A stretch of DNA of 64,000 nt from Winogradskyella flava (GTDB lineage Bacteria > Bacteroidota > Bacteroidia > Flavobacteriales > Flavobacteriaceae), in the NCBI RefSeq assembly GCF_014243395.1, contig NZ_JACLCP010000005.1, positions 186,001-250,000 on the forward strand, given 5' to 3'. The position numbers were made by a program, and so were the translations under genes. The notes under the pieces were generated by a model. It was not told where the DNA came from, ran no database searches, and worked only from the letters and a program-made list of their open reading frames with translations. Positions 16,300 to 25,050 of this stretch are shown one piece after another (within the stretch, counting starts at the first letter, position 1; every line of letters starts with the position of its first letter).

Positions 16300-17079
16300 A
16301 TGAGCTCAATTCTATTAAAGATTGAAAATAAAGTAGCACACATTACGCTAAATAGACCAGAAGTATTCAATAGTTTCAATCGCGAGATGGCTTTAAGTCT
16401 TCAATCGATTTTAGATGATTGCGAAAGCAATCTAGAAGTCAGAGCGATTGTACTTACCGGAAACGGAAAAGCATTTTGCGCAGGTCAAGATTTAAAAGAA
16501 GTCACAAATCCAGAATTAAATCCAGGATTTAAAAAGATATTAGAAGAGCATTACAATCCTATCATTACAAGAATTCGTTCAATTAAAAAACCAATTATAG
16601 GTGCTGTAAATGGTGTTGCTGCTGGTGCAGGAGCTAATATTGCATTAGCATGTGATATTGTTGTGGCTCACGAAAAGGTAAGTTTCATTCAAGCCTTTAG
16701 TTTAATTGGTTTAGTTCCGGACAGTGCAGGAACTTTCTTTTTACCTCGTTTAATTGGTTTTCAAAAAGCACAAGCTTTGGCCATGCTAGGTGATAAAATT
16801 TCAGCTGAGGAAGCAGAAAAAATGGGAATGATATATAAGTCAGTGTCTTTAGAAGAATTTGAGGAAACGATAAATCAATTAGCAAATAAACTGGCGAATA
16901 TGCCAACAAAAGCTCTAGGTCTTATTAAAGAATTATTTAATAAGTCGATGACCAATACTCTAGAAGACCAATTGGCATTAGAGTCAAAATTACAAATTGA
17001 AGCAGCTAGCAGTAATGATTATGCAGAAGGTGTTGCAGCATTTATAGAAAAACGTAAGCCAAATTTTAAAGGCAATTAA
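16300..17079 (+). CDS. paaG: 2-(1,2-epoxy-1,2-dihydrophenyl)acetyl-CoA isomerase PaaG
   Basis: 259 residues from the ATG at 16300 (MSSILLKIENKVAHITLNRP); the open frame back to 16225 is the hairpin repeat read through. Crotonase fold: AFCAGQDLKEV oxyanion-hole loop and GAVNGVAAGAGANIALACD. At the catalytic positions the first hydratase Glu is Asn and the site has IGLVPDSAGTFFLPR with Asp141, the pattern of PaaG, which converts the ring epoxide to the seven-membered oxepin-CoA and also shifts double bonds. Confidence 0.93.
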   Translation: MSSILLKIENKVAHITLNRPEVFNSFNREMALSLQSILDDCESNLEVRAIVLTGNGKAFCAGQDLKEVTNPELNPGFKKILEEHYNPIITRIRSIKKPIIGAVNGVAAGAGANIALACDIVVAHEKVSFIQAFSLIGLVPDSAGTFFLPRLIGFQKAQALAMLGDKISAEEAEKMGMIYKSVSLEEFEETINQLANKLANMPTKALGLIKELFNKSMTNTLEDQLALESKLQIEAASSNDYAEGVAAFIEKRKPNFKGN

Positions 17080-18018
17080 TTGAACAAAGAAACCCTCATA
17101 GAAGTTCACAACAGAATAAAACCATTTATTCATAAAACGCCAGTTCTAAGCTCAAGCCTAATAAATGAAATGGTTGGAGCTGATATTGTGTTTAAATGTG
17201 AGAACTTTCAAAAAATGGGAGCCTTTAAAATGCGTGGTGCGACCAATGCTATATTATCATTATCAGAGGAAGAAAGACAGCGAGGAGTCGTAACCCATTC
17301 GTCAGGTAATTTTGCCCAAGCGGTTTCATTAGCTGCTCAGAAATTGGATGTAAGGGCCTATATAGTTATGCCAGAAAACGCACCTCAAGTCAAAAAGAAC
17401 GGCGTAAAAACATACGACGGTGAAATTATAGAGTGTGAATCTACGCCTCAAGCAAGAGAAGCAACTGCTAATAAAATAAAAGAAGAAAAAGGAGCGTCTT
17501 TTTTGCATCCATCAAATCAAGATGAGGTGATTTATGGAAATAGCACTGCCACTATGGAATTGTTAGGCGACTATCCAAATTTAGACGTAATTTTAACTCC
17601 AGTTGGTGGTGGTGGATTAATAGCAGGGACAGCTTTAGCTGCACATTATTTTTCAGACAATTGCAAAGTAATTGGAGGAGAGCCGATGGAAGCAGACGAT
17701 GCGTATCGTTCTTTAATTTCTGGTAAAATAGAAACCAATGATAGTTTTCATACAGTTGCTGATGGTTTGAGAACACATTTAGGAGACCGCAATTTTCCCA
17801 TTATTCAAAAGTATGTCGATAAGATTATCCGTGTCGAAGAGGATGAAATTATCAATGCGATGCAACTCATTTGGGAAAGAATGAAAATTATAATAGAACC
17901 TTCATGTGCAGTGCCTTTTGCAGCAGTATTGAAGAATAAAGAAGAATTTAAAAATAAGAATGTCGGAATTATTTTGTCTGGCGGAAATGTAGATGTGACA
18001 AATCTTCCCTTTGGGTGA
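17080..18018 (+). CDS. Threonine/serine dehydratase-like PLP enzyme
   Basis: 312 residues, TTG start directly after the paaG TAA. Fold-type II PLP enzyme: FKCENFQKMGAFKMRGA carries the Schiff-base lysine, VTHSSGNFAQAV the phosphate-side substrate loop, LTPVGGGGLIAG the glycine loop, and LSGGNVD the C-terminal cofactor contact. The length matches catabolic threonine dehydratase or serine racemase, without an ACT domain, so it is not a feedback-regulated IlvA. Its place between paaG and paaH is unexplained: it produces 2-oxobutyrate or pyruvate, not a phenylacetate intermediate. Confidence 0.85.
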   Translation: MNKETLIEVHNRIKPFIHKTPVLSSSLINEMVGADIVFKCENFQKMGAFKMRGATNAILSLSEEERQRGVVTHSSGNFAQAVSLAAQKLDVRAYIVMPENAPQVKKNGVKTYDGEIIECESTPQAREATANKIKEEKGASFLHPSNQDEVIYGNSTATMELLGDYPNLDVILTPVGGGGLIAGTALAAHYFSDNCKVIGGEPMEADDAYRSLISGKIETNDSFHTVADGLRTHLGDRNFPIIQKYVDKIIRVEEDEIINAMQLIWERMKIIIEPSCAVPFAAVLKNKEEFKNKNVGIILSGGNVDVTNLPFG

Positions 18019-18021
18019 TTT

Positions 18022-18077
18022 GTCATCCTGAACTGTCACACTGAGCTTGCCGAAGTGTTGTTTCAGGATCTCATCAT
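18022..18077 (+). repeat. Composite hairpin: one repeat nested inside another
   Basis: Outer arms ATCCTGAA (18025-18032) and TTCAGGAT (18062-18069) with foot CTCATCA match the repeats at 16247 and 30473. Between CTGAACT and TGTTTCAG sits a second palindromic unit, with arms ACACT (18038-18042) and AGTGT (18054-18058), that is absent from those copies. It starts 3 bases after the dehydratase stop. Confidence 0.75.
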
Positions 18078-18089
18078 AATTATAAAACT

Positions 18090-19247
18090 ATGAACGTAGG
18101 AATTATAGGTTCTGGGACCATGGGAAGTGGTATCGCGCAAGTGGCTGCAACCGCTAGTTGTAAAGTAAAATTATACGATACTAATCAAGATGCTTTGGAT
18201 AAAGCTAAAGCGGCATTAGAAAAAATATTAAATCGTCTTATTGAAAAAGGTCGAATTGATGCAGACGAAAAAGTAAGAATTCAATCAAATATCGCTTATG
18301 TAGATAGTTTGAAAGATTTATCAGATTCAAATTTAACCATTGAAGCGATTATTGAAAATCTTGATATTAAAAAGAAAGTCTTTTCAGAATTGGAAAATTA
18401 TGTGGCTAACGATTGTATTATCGCCTCAAATACATCCAGTTTATCAATTGCATCTATAGCTGCATCATTACAAAAACCAGAACGTTGCGTTGGTATTCAT
18501 TTTTTCAATCCAGCACCTTTAATGAAATTGGTAGAGGTGATTCCAGCAATTCAAACATCTGAAGCTGTGCTTCAAAAATCAATTGAAACCATTTCAGATT
18601 GGAAGAAGATAGTTGCAGTAGCCAAAGACACACCAGGTTTTATTGTCAATAGAGTAGCTAGGCCTTTTTATGGCGAAGCACTGCGAATATATGAAGAAGG
18701 TATCGCAGATTTTGCAACAATTGATTGGAGTTTAAAAACCATTGGAGGTTTTAGAATGGGGCCATTTGAGCTTATGGATTTTATAGGTAACGATGTTAAT
18801 TATACAGTAACTGAAACTGTATTCACAGCGTTTTATTTCGATCCACGATACAAACCAGCATTTACACAAAAGAGATTCTCTGAAGCAGGTTATTTAGGGC
18901 GTAAATCTGGTAAAGGGTATTACGATTATTCTGAAGGAGCTACTAAACCAAGCCCTACAGAAGATAAAGGTCTAGCAGAAAAAATATGTAATCGTGTTTT
19001 AGTGATGTTAATTAACGAAGCAGCAGATGCATTATTTTTAAATATAGCATCAGCAGAAGATATTGATAATGCGATGACCAAAGGTGTCAATTATCCGAAG
19101 GGTTTGTTGGCGTGGGCAGATGAAATTGGTATTGATAAATGTGTAAATGCACTAGATAGATTGTATGACGAATACCATGAAGACAGATACCGTTGCAGTC
19201 CGTTGTTGCGCAAGATGAGTAGAGAGCATAAAACATTTTTTAAGTAG
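18090..19247 (+). CDS. paaH: 3-hydroxyacyl-CoA dehydrogenase PaaH
   Basis: 385 residues. NAD-binding Rossmann motif GIIGSGTMGSGIAQVAATA at 3-22; catalytic His/Glu surroundings CVGIHFFNPAPLMKLVEVIP; a first dimerisation domain with TPGFIVNRVARPFYGEALRI and part of a second (ICNRVLVMLINEAADALFLN). It is longer than hydroxybutyryl-CoA dehydrogenases of about 290 residues and shorter than E. coli PaaH (about 475). It oxidises 3-hydroxyadipyl-CoA to 3-oxoadipyl-CoA. It ends exactly where the next large hairpin begins. Confidence 0.93.
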   Translation: MNVGIIGSGTMGSGIAQVAATASCKVKLYDTNQDALDKAKAALEKILNRLIEKGRIDADEKVRIQSNIAYVDSLKDLSDSNLTIEAIIENLDIKKKVFSELENYVANDCIIASNTSSLSIASIAASLQKPERCVGIHFFNPAPLMKLVEVIPAIQTSEAVLQKSIETISDWKKIVAVAKDTPGFIVNRVARPFYGEALRIYEEGIADFATIDWSLKTIGGFRMGPFELMDFIGNDVNYTVTETVFTAFYFDPRYKPAFTQKRFSEAGYLGRKSGKGYYDYSEGATKPSPTEDKGLAEKICNRVLVMLINEAADALFLNIASAEDIDNAMTKGVNYPKGLLAWADEIGIDKCVNALDRLYDEYHEDRYRCSPLLRKMSREHKTFFK

Positions 19248-19328
19248 CGTCAGTTCGATTGCGAAGCGTATCGAGAACAAGCTAAACTTCTTGATACAAT
19301 TTTCTATCGAAAATCACTCGAAGTGACG
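19248..19328 (+). repeat. Large multi-stem hairpin repeat
   Basis: 81 bases. Outer arms CGTCAGTTCGATTG and CACTCGAAGTGACG pair with two mismatches; inner arms GTATCGAGAA and TTCTTGATAC pair with one mismatch. It starts on the base after the paaH stop and ends 11 bases before paaI. It looks like two short repeats facing each other, and could cap or process the mRNA. Confidence 0.75.
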
Positions 19329-19339
19329 TAAGAGTAAAT

Positions 19340-19744
19340 ATGAAAGGAGAACAGATTCCATATAAAATGTTAAGTCAGGATGCTTACAGCCAATGGTTGG
19401 GCATTGAGATTTTAGAATGCGAAATAGGACGTTGTAAAGTAGCAATGACCATTAGAAAAGACATGCTTAACAGTATGAGCAAAGCACATGGAGGTATTAG
19501 CTATTCGTTAGCAGATACAGCATTTGGATTTGCAGCAAACACTCATGGTAAATATGCGGTTTCTATTGAAACGAGTATCAATCATATTGAAGCTTTAGAA
19601 GAAGGAGATAAGTTGGTTGCTGAATCAGTAATAGGAAAAGTAAATAATAAGTTAGGCTTTAATATCATCGAAGTAAAACGAGGCGAAGAATTAGTTGCAC
19701 TTTTTAAAGGTGTTGTTTATAGAACACAAAAAGACTGGGAATGA
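19340..19744 (+). CDS. paaI: Hotdog-fold thioesterase PaaI
   Basis: 134 residues. Hotdog fold with the family motif AHGGISYSLADTAFGFAAN (active-site Asp in LADTAF) and SIETSINHIEALEEGDKL. PaaI hydrolyses dead-end or ring-hydroxylated phenylacetyl-CoA esters and so releases CoA when the pathway stalls. Cytosolic tetramer in the family. Its stop overlaps the next ATG by 4 bases (ATGA). Confidence 0.94.
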   Translation: MKGEQIPYKMLSQDAYSQWLGIEILECEIGRCKVAMTIRKDMLNSMSKAHGGISYSLADTAFGFAANTHGKYAVSIETSINHIEALEEGDKLVAESVIGKVNNKLGFNIIEVKRGEELVALFKGVVYRTQKDWE

Positions 19745-20304
19745 GATTTATTTTATCATTACTATTATGTTTAGCTTTTAGTTTGGCTTTTTCTCAGGGA
19801 GAAAAAAAATCATTTAAAGGCATTACTCTATCGGAAGAATTTACTTCCAATGATTATTCAGTTCCTGATTCTTTATTATTCTATTCCAATAGACATTGGG
19901 AAATAGAAAAATATTACAAAATTCTCTTTCGTAAATTAAAAAAAGAATTCAAAAATACCAATATAAAAACTGAGTATGTTTTTGAAAGAAATGATTCAGT
20001 TTCTGAGATGGTTAAATCATTTAAAGATTTAAAAATAAAGAATAAACCAAAAAAGAATAATATTATATGTGTTTTTGCTGTAAGTAATCTTGAGTCAAAT
20101 TTTTTTAGGATTTCAAAAAGAACCGGACAGACATTTTTTGTAAATAAAAAGAAAATAATGTATTACAATATGTACTTAATGCTTTTAGATACAAGAAAAA
20201 ATAAGATTTTACTGAAACGAAAGTTTAGTGTAGAAGCGAATGAAATTTACCATGCAAACAATAAAAATTTAGCAAAGGCTATAGCACAGGAAATTAAGAT
20301 TTAA
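19741..20304 (+). CDS. Secreted hypothetical protein inside the paa operon
   Basis: 187 residues. MRFILSLLLCLAFSLAFSQ is a signal peptide with cleavage after FSQ. The mature part is basic (many Lys/Asn/Phe), predicted mixed alpha/beta, with HWEIEKYYKILFRKLKKEF and a strand-rich second half (YNMYLMLLDTRKNKILLKRK). I recognise no family. It is translationally coupled to paaI and ends one base before paaJ, so it is co-expressed with the pathway, but an exported protein has no obvious role in cytosolic CoA chemistry. Its AT-rich, Lys/Asn-rich codons differ from its neighbours and suggest recent acquisition. Confidence 0.7.
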   Translation: MRFILSLLLCLAFSLAFSQGEKKSFKGITLSEEFTSNDYSVPDSLLFYSNRHWEIEKYYKILFRKLKKEFKNTNIKTEYVFERNDSVSEMVKSFKDLKIKNKPKKNNIICVFAVSNLESNFFRISKRTGQTFFVNKKKIMYYNMYLMLLDTRKNKILLKRKFSVEANEIYHANNKNLAKAIAQEIKI

Positions 20305-20305
20305 G

Positions 20306-21514
20306 ATGAAAGAAGCATACATAATAGACGGAATCCGCACACCAATAGGAAATTATAAAGGCACCTTATCAGCTGTTCGTACTGACGATTTAGGAGCATT
20401 GGTAATTTCAGAAGTTGTTAAACGAAATCCAAGTATTCCTAAGGAGGCTTACGACGATGTCATTATGGGTTGCGCCAATCAAGCAGGTGAAGACAACCGT
20501 AATGTGGCACGTATGTCTTCTTTATTAGCTGGCTTACCATTTACAGTGCCTGGTGAAACAGTGAACAGATTATGTAGCTCTGGTTTATCTGCAATCATCC
20601 ATGCTAATCGTGCGATTAAAGCAGGTGATGGTGATGTATTTATTTCAGGTGGTGTTGAAAATATGACACGTGGTCCTTACGTCATGGCAAAGCCATCATC
20701 AGCATTTGGTGGTGATTCTAAACTATATGATTCAACGTTTGGATGGCGTTTTATCAATCCAAAGATGCATAAGTTATATGGAACTGATGGGATGGGAATG
20801 ACTGCAGAAAACTTGGTTGAGAAATATAATATTTCGAGAGAAGACCAAGATAAGTTTGCCTATTGGAGTCAAATGAAGGCGTCAAAAGCACAAGAAAACG
20901 GGAGGCTAGCAAAAGAAATAGTCACTGTTGAAATTCCACAGCGCAAAAAAGACCCCATTCAATTTTCTAAAGACGAGTTTGTGAAACCAACAACTTCATT
21001 AGAAGTTTTAGGAAAGCTAAGAGCAGCATTTAAAAAAGAAGGTGGAAGTGTGACGGCAGGAAATGCGTCAGGATTAAATGATGGTGCTGCGGCAACAATA
21101 ATAGCTTCAGAAGATGCAGTAAAAAAATACAATCTAAAACCATTAGCGAGAATCGTAAGTTCTGCTGTGGTTGGTGTAGAACCAAGGGTTATGGGAATTG
21201 GTCCTGTTCAAGCCTCTAATAAAGCCTTAGAAAAAGCAGGATTAACAATGGATGATATAGATATTATTGAGCTTAACGAAGCGTTCGCTGCGCAAGCATT
21301 AGCCTGCACGAGAGCTTGGGGATTGGCAGATGACGATCCAAGATTAAATCCAAATGGAGGTTCCATAGCAATTGGTCACCCATTAGGAGTGACAGGTGCA
21401 AGAATAGCATATTCGGCAGCTTTAGAATTACAGGAGCAAAATAAAAAATATGCATTAGTGACTATGTGTATTGGAGTTGGGCAAGGTTATGCTGCTATTA
21501 TTGAGAGAGCTTAA
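20306..21514 (+). CDS. paaJ: 3-oxoadipyl-CoA / 3-oxo-5,6-didehydrosuberyl-CoA thiolase PaaJ
   Basis: 402 residues, full-length thiolase. Catalytic Cys90 in [11 protein letters not shown], the [15 protein letters not shown] loop typical of adipyl-type thiolases, [10 protein letters not shown] with the catalytic His, and [10 protein letters not shown] with the second Cys. It cleaves 3-oxoadipyl-CoA to succinyl-CoA and acetyl-CoA, and the earlier 3-oxo-didehydrosuberyl-CoA. The stop is followed without a gap by a hairpin repeat. Confidence 0.95.
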   Translation: MKEAYIIDGIRTPIGNYKGTLSAVRTDDLGALVISEVVKRNPSIPKEAYDDVIMGCANQAGEDNRNVARMSSLLAGLPFTVPGETVNRLCSSGLSAIIHANRAIKAGDGDVFISGGVENMTRGPYVMAKPSSAFGGDSKLYDSTFGWRFINPKMHKLYGTDGMGMTAENLVEKYNISREDQDKFAYWSQMKASKAQENGRLAKEIVTVEIPQRKKDPIQFSKDEFVKPTTSLEVLGKLRAAFKKEGGSVTAGNASGLNDGAAATIIASEDAVKKYNLKPLARIVSSAVVGVEPRVMGIGPVQASNKALEKAGLTMDDIDIIELNEAFAAQALACTRAWGLADDDPRLNPNGGSIAIGHPLGVTGARIAYSAALELQEQNKKYALVTMCIGVGQGYAAIIERA

Positions 21515-21537
21515 TTTCTGCGAAGGCAGGAATCTCA
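21515..21537 (+). repeat. Hairpin repeat, left boundary of GIY-YIG element 1
   Basis: TTTCTGC (21515-21521), loop GAAG, GCAGGAA (21526-21532), foot TCTCA (21533-21537); one mismatch in the stem. Forward orientation, foot toward the gene. It directly abuts the paaJ stop codon. Confidence 0.8.
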
Positions 21538-21549
21538 AAATAAAGAGAG

Positions 21550-21870
21550 ATGAAGCATTGGTACGTCTACATAATGGCAAATAAACCGAATGGAGTAATT
21601 TACATAGGAGTGACAAATAGTATTGAAGAAAGATTAAAAGAACACAAATCGAAATTATATCCCAAAGCTTTTACAGCAAGATATAATTGTAATAAATTGG
21701 TGTGTTTCGAAGAATTTGAAAATGGAGAAGTGGCTTCGATTAGAGAAGTACAATTCAAGAGGTGGAAAAGAGATTGGAAAATCAAGTTAATTGAAGAAAT
21801 GAATCCAATTTGGTCTGATTTAAGTATGAATTGGAATTTCGATACGAGAAGATTTAGAATTAATAATTAA
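21550..21870 (+). CDS. Small GIY-YIG nuclease-domain protein (copy 1)
   Basis: 106 residues. A lone GIY-YIG domain: WYVYIMANKPNGVIYIGVTN (the VYI...YIG pair), then the conserved Arg in SIEERLKEHKSK, FTARYNCNKLVCFEEF, and the metal-binding Glu region EVASIREVQFKRWKRDWKIK. UPF0213/YhbQ-like size. Such stand-alone proteins are predicted nucleases of unknown target. It carries no pathway function, yet sits inside the paa operon, bracketed by two hairpin repeats, and a related gene lies at 25104. The two proteins share the layout (K)ARYN, NKLVxFExFE and KxWxRxWKxxLIE. Confidence 0.85.
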   Translation: MKHWYVYIMANKPNGVIYIGVTNSIEERLKEHKSKLYPKAFTARYNCNKLVCFEEFENGEVASIREVQFKRWKRDWKIKLIEEMNPIWSDLSMNWNFDTRRFRINN

Positions 21871-21873
21871 AAA

Positions 21874-21893
21874 GATACCTGCTTCCGCAGGCA
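21874..21893 (-). repeat. Hairpin repeat, right boundary of GIY-YIG element 1
   Basis: CCTGC (21878-21882), loop TTCC, GCAGG (21887-21891), preceded by GATA and followed by CAT. Reverse orientation: on the minus strand it reads hairpin then ATCTTT, foot toward the GIY-YIG gene. Confidence 0.8.
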
Positions 21894-21898
21894 TGTGT

Positions 21899-22501
21899 AT
21901 GAAAACACTAATCATAGGAGGAAACGGAACCATAGGAAGAAAAGTAGCTGAAAGATTATCTGCAAAGCATGAAGTGCTTGTAGCTGGTCGATCATCGGGA
22001 GATATAACAGTTGATTTTTCAGATTCAAAATCAATTAAATCGATGTTTGATTCTGTTGGTAAGCTAGATGCTATTGTAGCTATTGCAGGTGATGCTAAAT
22101 GGGACAAATTAGATAATCTATCTGAAGATGATTTTTACATAGGCATAAAGAGTAAAATGATGGGACAAGTGAATGTTGTCCGAATTGGTAAAAACTTTTT
22201 GAATCGTAATGGATCTATAACACTATCAACAGGAATTTTAGCAGATGACCCAGTTGACATGACTACAAGTGCTGCTATGGTTAATGGAGCCATTAATAGC
22301 TTTGCAAAAGCTGTCGCTCTAGAATTAGAGGATGGAAAACGTATCAATGTCGTCTGTTCAGATTTAGTTGAAGATTCATTTGAAAAATATAAAGATTATT
22401 TTCCAGGAAATACACCAGTACCAATGCATAAAATTGTAGATGGTTATGTGAAATCTGTTGAAGGGAAAATTACAGGAAGAATCTTAAGGATAATAGCATA
22501 A
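21899..22501 (+). CDS. Short-chain dehydrogenase/reductase family protein
   Basis: 200 residues from ATG 21899; the ATG at 21893 lies in the hairpin repeat and adds two residues. NAD(P) motif LIIGGNGTIGRKVAERL at the N-terminus, VAIAGDAKWD (NAG-type motif), and STGILADDPVDMTTSAAMVN in place of the usual catalytic Ser...YxxxK; the Tyr-x3-Lys signature is degenerate, so it belongs to the short atypical SDR group. Substrate unknown. It is 11 bases before paaZ, in the same operon. Confidence 0.85.
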   Translation: MKTLIIGGNGTIGRKVAERLSAKHEVLVAGRSSGDITVDFSDSKSIKSMFDSVGKLDAIVAIAGDAKWDKLDNLSEDDFYIGIKSKMMGQVNVVRIGKNFLNRNGSITLSTGILADDPVDMTTSAAMVNGAINSFAKAVALELEDGKRINVVCSDLVEDSFEKYKDYFPGNTPVPMHKIVDGYVKSVEGKITGRILRIIA

Positions 22502-22512
22502 AGGCATTAGTT

Positions 22513-25050
22513 ATGGAAAAAATACAACACTACGTTCAAGGGCAATGGACAACAGGTAAAGAAGAAGGTACTCCAATCTTAGATGCTGTTACTAGTGAAG
22601 CATTTACAAGTGTGGCAATTGAAGGATTAGATATTCCTGAAATTCTTCAATATGGAAGAACCAAAGGAGGCGAAGTACTTCGTAAAATGACCTTTCAAGA
22701 GCGTGGTAATATGCTCAAAAAATTAGCATTACATCTCACAAAGCGCAAAGATGCGTTTTACGAATTAAGTTATAGAACTGGAGCCACTAAAGTAGATAGT
22801 TGGATAGACATCGAAGGTGGTTTCGGAAACTTATTCGCTAATGCCTCATTACGTAAATTATTTCCTAATCAACCGTATCATGTTGAAGGTGATGCTATTG
22901 ATTTATCTCGTGGTGGACGTTTTATGGCACATCACATAATGGTACCCAAAAAAGGAGTCGCTGTACATATTAATGCTTTTAATTTCCCAGTTTGGGGCAT
23001 GTTAGAAAAATGTGCTGTGAACTGGATGGCAGGAGTGCCTGCTGTTGTATTGCCTGCGCCATCATCATCGTATTTGGCAGAAGCTGTAGCAAGAACAGTT
23101 ATTGATTCTGGAATTTTACCTGAAGGCGCTTTGCAGATTATTAATGGAACCGTTAAAACAATCTTAGATACGGTTGAGTCACAAGATGTGGTGACATTCA
23201 CAGGTTCGGCGCAAACAGGACGTTTGCTAAAAGCACATCCGAGATTAATACAAGAATCTGTCCCATTCACCATGGAAGCCGATTCATTAAACGCCTCTAT
23301 TTTAGGGGAAGATGCGGTTCCAGGAACACCTGAATTCGACTTATTTATTAAAGAAGTTCGAAAAGAAATGACCGTTAAAGCTGGTCAAAAATGTACAGCA
23401 ATCCGCAGAATTATTGTTCCAGAAAACTTAGTGGAAGGTGTTCAAATTGCATTAGGAAAGGCGCTGGATAAAGTGACGATTGGTGATCCAAGATTAAAAG
23501 AAGTGAGAATGGGTTCTTTAGTCAGTCAGCAACAAGTGCAAGCAGTTAAAGATTCAGTAAATGATTTAGCTAAAGAAGCTCAAATTGTTTATGGTGATTT
23601 AGATAAAATTGAAACTATTGGAGCTGATGCCGAAAAAGGTGCTTTTATAAGTCCAATCTTATTACGAGCAGACCATCCATTCCAAAATACCGTGATTCAT
23701 GAACGTGAAGCCTTTGGTCCTGTAAGTACCATAATGCCATATAAAAATCTAGATGAAGCGATAACTTTAGCACAAATGGGTAAAGGCTCATTAGTGTCTT
23801 CAATTGCCACTAATGATGATAAAATTGCAAAAGAGTATGTTGTTAATGCTGCATCTCATCACGGACGTATTTTAGTTTTGAATAGAGAAAGTGCTAAAGA
23901 AAGTACAGGTCATGGTTCGCCACTACCGTATTTGGTTCATGGTGGTCCAGGACGCGCTGGTGGCGGCGAAGAAATGGGTGGTATGCGTGGTATAAAGCAT
24001 TATTTGCAGCGTACAGCCATTCAAGGTTCGCCAACTACGATTACTGAAATTACTGGTATTTATCAGCAAAATGCGAAGTACAAACAAGCAAAAGAGCATC
24101 CATTTAAATACCATTGGGAGGATATCCAACCAGGTATGTCTCTGAAAACGCATAATAGAACAATTACTGATAATGATATTCAGAATTTCGCGAATTTAAC
24201 TTGGGATCATTTCTATGCGCATACAGATATTACGTCTTTAGATGGAAGTATTTTTGAAAAAAGAACAGCACATGGTTATTTTATCATTTCGGCAGCTGCA
24301 GGTTTGTTTGTGTACCCTAATAAAGGACCAGTTGCGGCAAATTACGGATTAGATAGTATTCGTTTTTTACGTCCACTTTACCATAATGATACTATTTACG
24401 TAAGATTGACTTGTAAGGAAAAAGTTGATAGAGATGTTGTCTCGGCGGAACATCCAAGCGGAATTGTAAAATGGCATGTTGAGGTGTTTGACGCTAATTT
24501 TAAAAACCGACCAGATAGTCAGAAAACAGAGAAAGATAGTCCATTAGTTGCAGTAGCAACCATATTAACCATGGTTGAAAAGAAGCAACAAATCTTTGTG
24601 GAGATGACAGATGAAAAGATTGATGAATGTTTATCAAAACTGTCGGAAGAAACAAAACCAAAATGGGGAATCATGACACCACAGCACATGATAGAACATT
24701 TAGAATATACTTATAAAATTGCCGCAGGTGACATTCAGGATTTTGAAATTTCAACACCAGAGAAGATCTTGGAAAAGGTAAAAAATAGCCTTTGGAATTA
24801 TAAAAAGTTTCCTGAAAATAGCCAATTCCCATTGCTAGAAAAGGATACCCTTGATGATTTAAAATATGAAAATTTAGCAATAGCAGTCGAAAAGTTTAGG
24901 TCACAACGTGAGAAATATTTAGAATATTTTAAAGAAAATCCTGAAGCCAGATTAAAAAATATGGTGTTTGGTGAATTAAATAGGTATGAGTGGTATTTAT
25001 TAGAACGAAAACATTTAAATCATCACTTCGAGCAATTCAATTTGTTATAA
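22513..25050 (+). CDS. paaZ: PaaZ bifunctional oxepin-CoA hydrolase / aldehyde dehydrogenase with extra C-terminal domain
   Basis: 845 residues. The ALDH domain (about 1-515) has Glu255 (PFTMEADSLN) and catalytic Cys294 (GQKCTAIRRI). The MaoC hotdog hydratase domain (about 525-685) has NLTWDHFYAHTD with Asp565 and His570. The protein opens the oxepin-CoA ring and oxidises the resulting aldehyde. E. coli PaaZ stops at 681 residues; here residues 691-845 form an additional helical domain (TPQHMIEHLEYTYKIAAGDI, GELNRYEWYLLERKHLNHHF) that resembles the DinB/DUF1569 four-helix family. The last codons and stop form one arm of a 44-bp palindrome. Confidence 0.95.
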   Translation: MEKIQHYVQGQWTTGKEEGTPILDAVTSEAFTSVAIEGLDIPEILQYGRTKGGEVLRKMTFQERGNMLKKLALHLTKRKDAFYELSYRTGATKVDSWIDIEGGFGNLFANASLRKLFPNQPYHVEGDAIDLSRGGRFMAHHIMVPKKGVAVHINAFNFPVWGMLEKCAVNWMAGVPAVVLPAPSSSYLAEAVARTVIDSGILPEGALQIINGTVKTILDTVESQDVVTFTGSAQTGRLLKAHPRLIQESVPFTMEADSLNASILGEDAVPGTPEFDLFIKEVRKEMTVKAGQKCTAIRRIIVPENLVEGVQIALGKALDKVTIGDPRLKEVRMGSLVSQQQVQAVKDSVNDLAKEAQIVYGDLDKIETIGADAEKGAFISPILLRADHPFQNTVIHEREAFGPVSTIMPYKNLDEAITLAQMGKGSLVSSIATNDDKIAKEYVVNAASHHGRILVLNRESAKESTGHGSPLPYLVHGGPGRAGGGEEMGGMRGIKHYLQRTAIQGSPTTITEITGIYQQNAKYKQAKEHPFKYHWEDIQPGMSLKTHNRTITDNDIQNFANLTWDHFYAHTDITSLDGSIFEKRTAHGYFIISAAAGLFVYPNKGPVAANYGLDSIRFLRPLYHNDTIYVRLTCKEKVDRDVVSAEHPSGIVKWHVEVFDANFKNRPDSQKTEKDSPLVAVATILTMVEKKQQIFVEMTDEKIDECLSKLSEETKPKWGIMTPQHMIEHLEYTYKIAAGDIQDFEISTPEKILEKVKNSLWNYKKFPENSQFPLLEKDTLDDLKYENLAIAVEKFRSQREKYLEYFKENPEARLKNMVFGELNRYEWYLLERKHLNHHFEQFNLL

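Larger units (their letters stand above)
21515..21893 (+). mobile_element. Candidate hairpin-bounded GIY-YIG element 1
   Basis: Unit made of a left hairpin (21515-21537), the GIY-YIG gene (21550-21870) and a right hairpin (21874-21893). The hairpins are inverted with respect to each other (about 16 of 22 aligned bases) and their ATCT-type feet face the gene. It sits between two paa-cluster genes. Mobility is my inference; no target-site duplication is evident. Confidence 0.4.
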
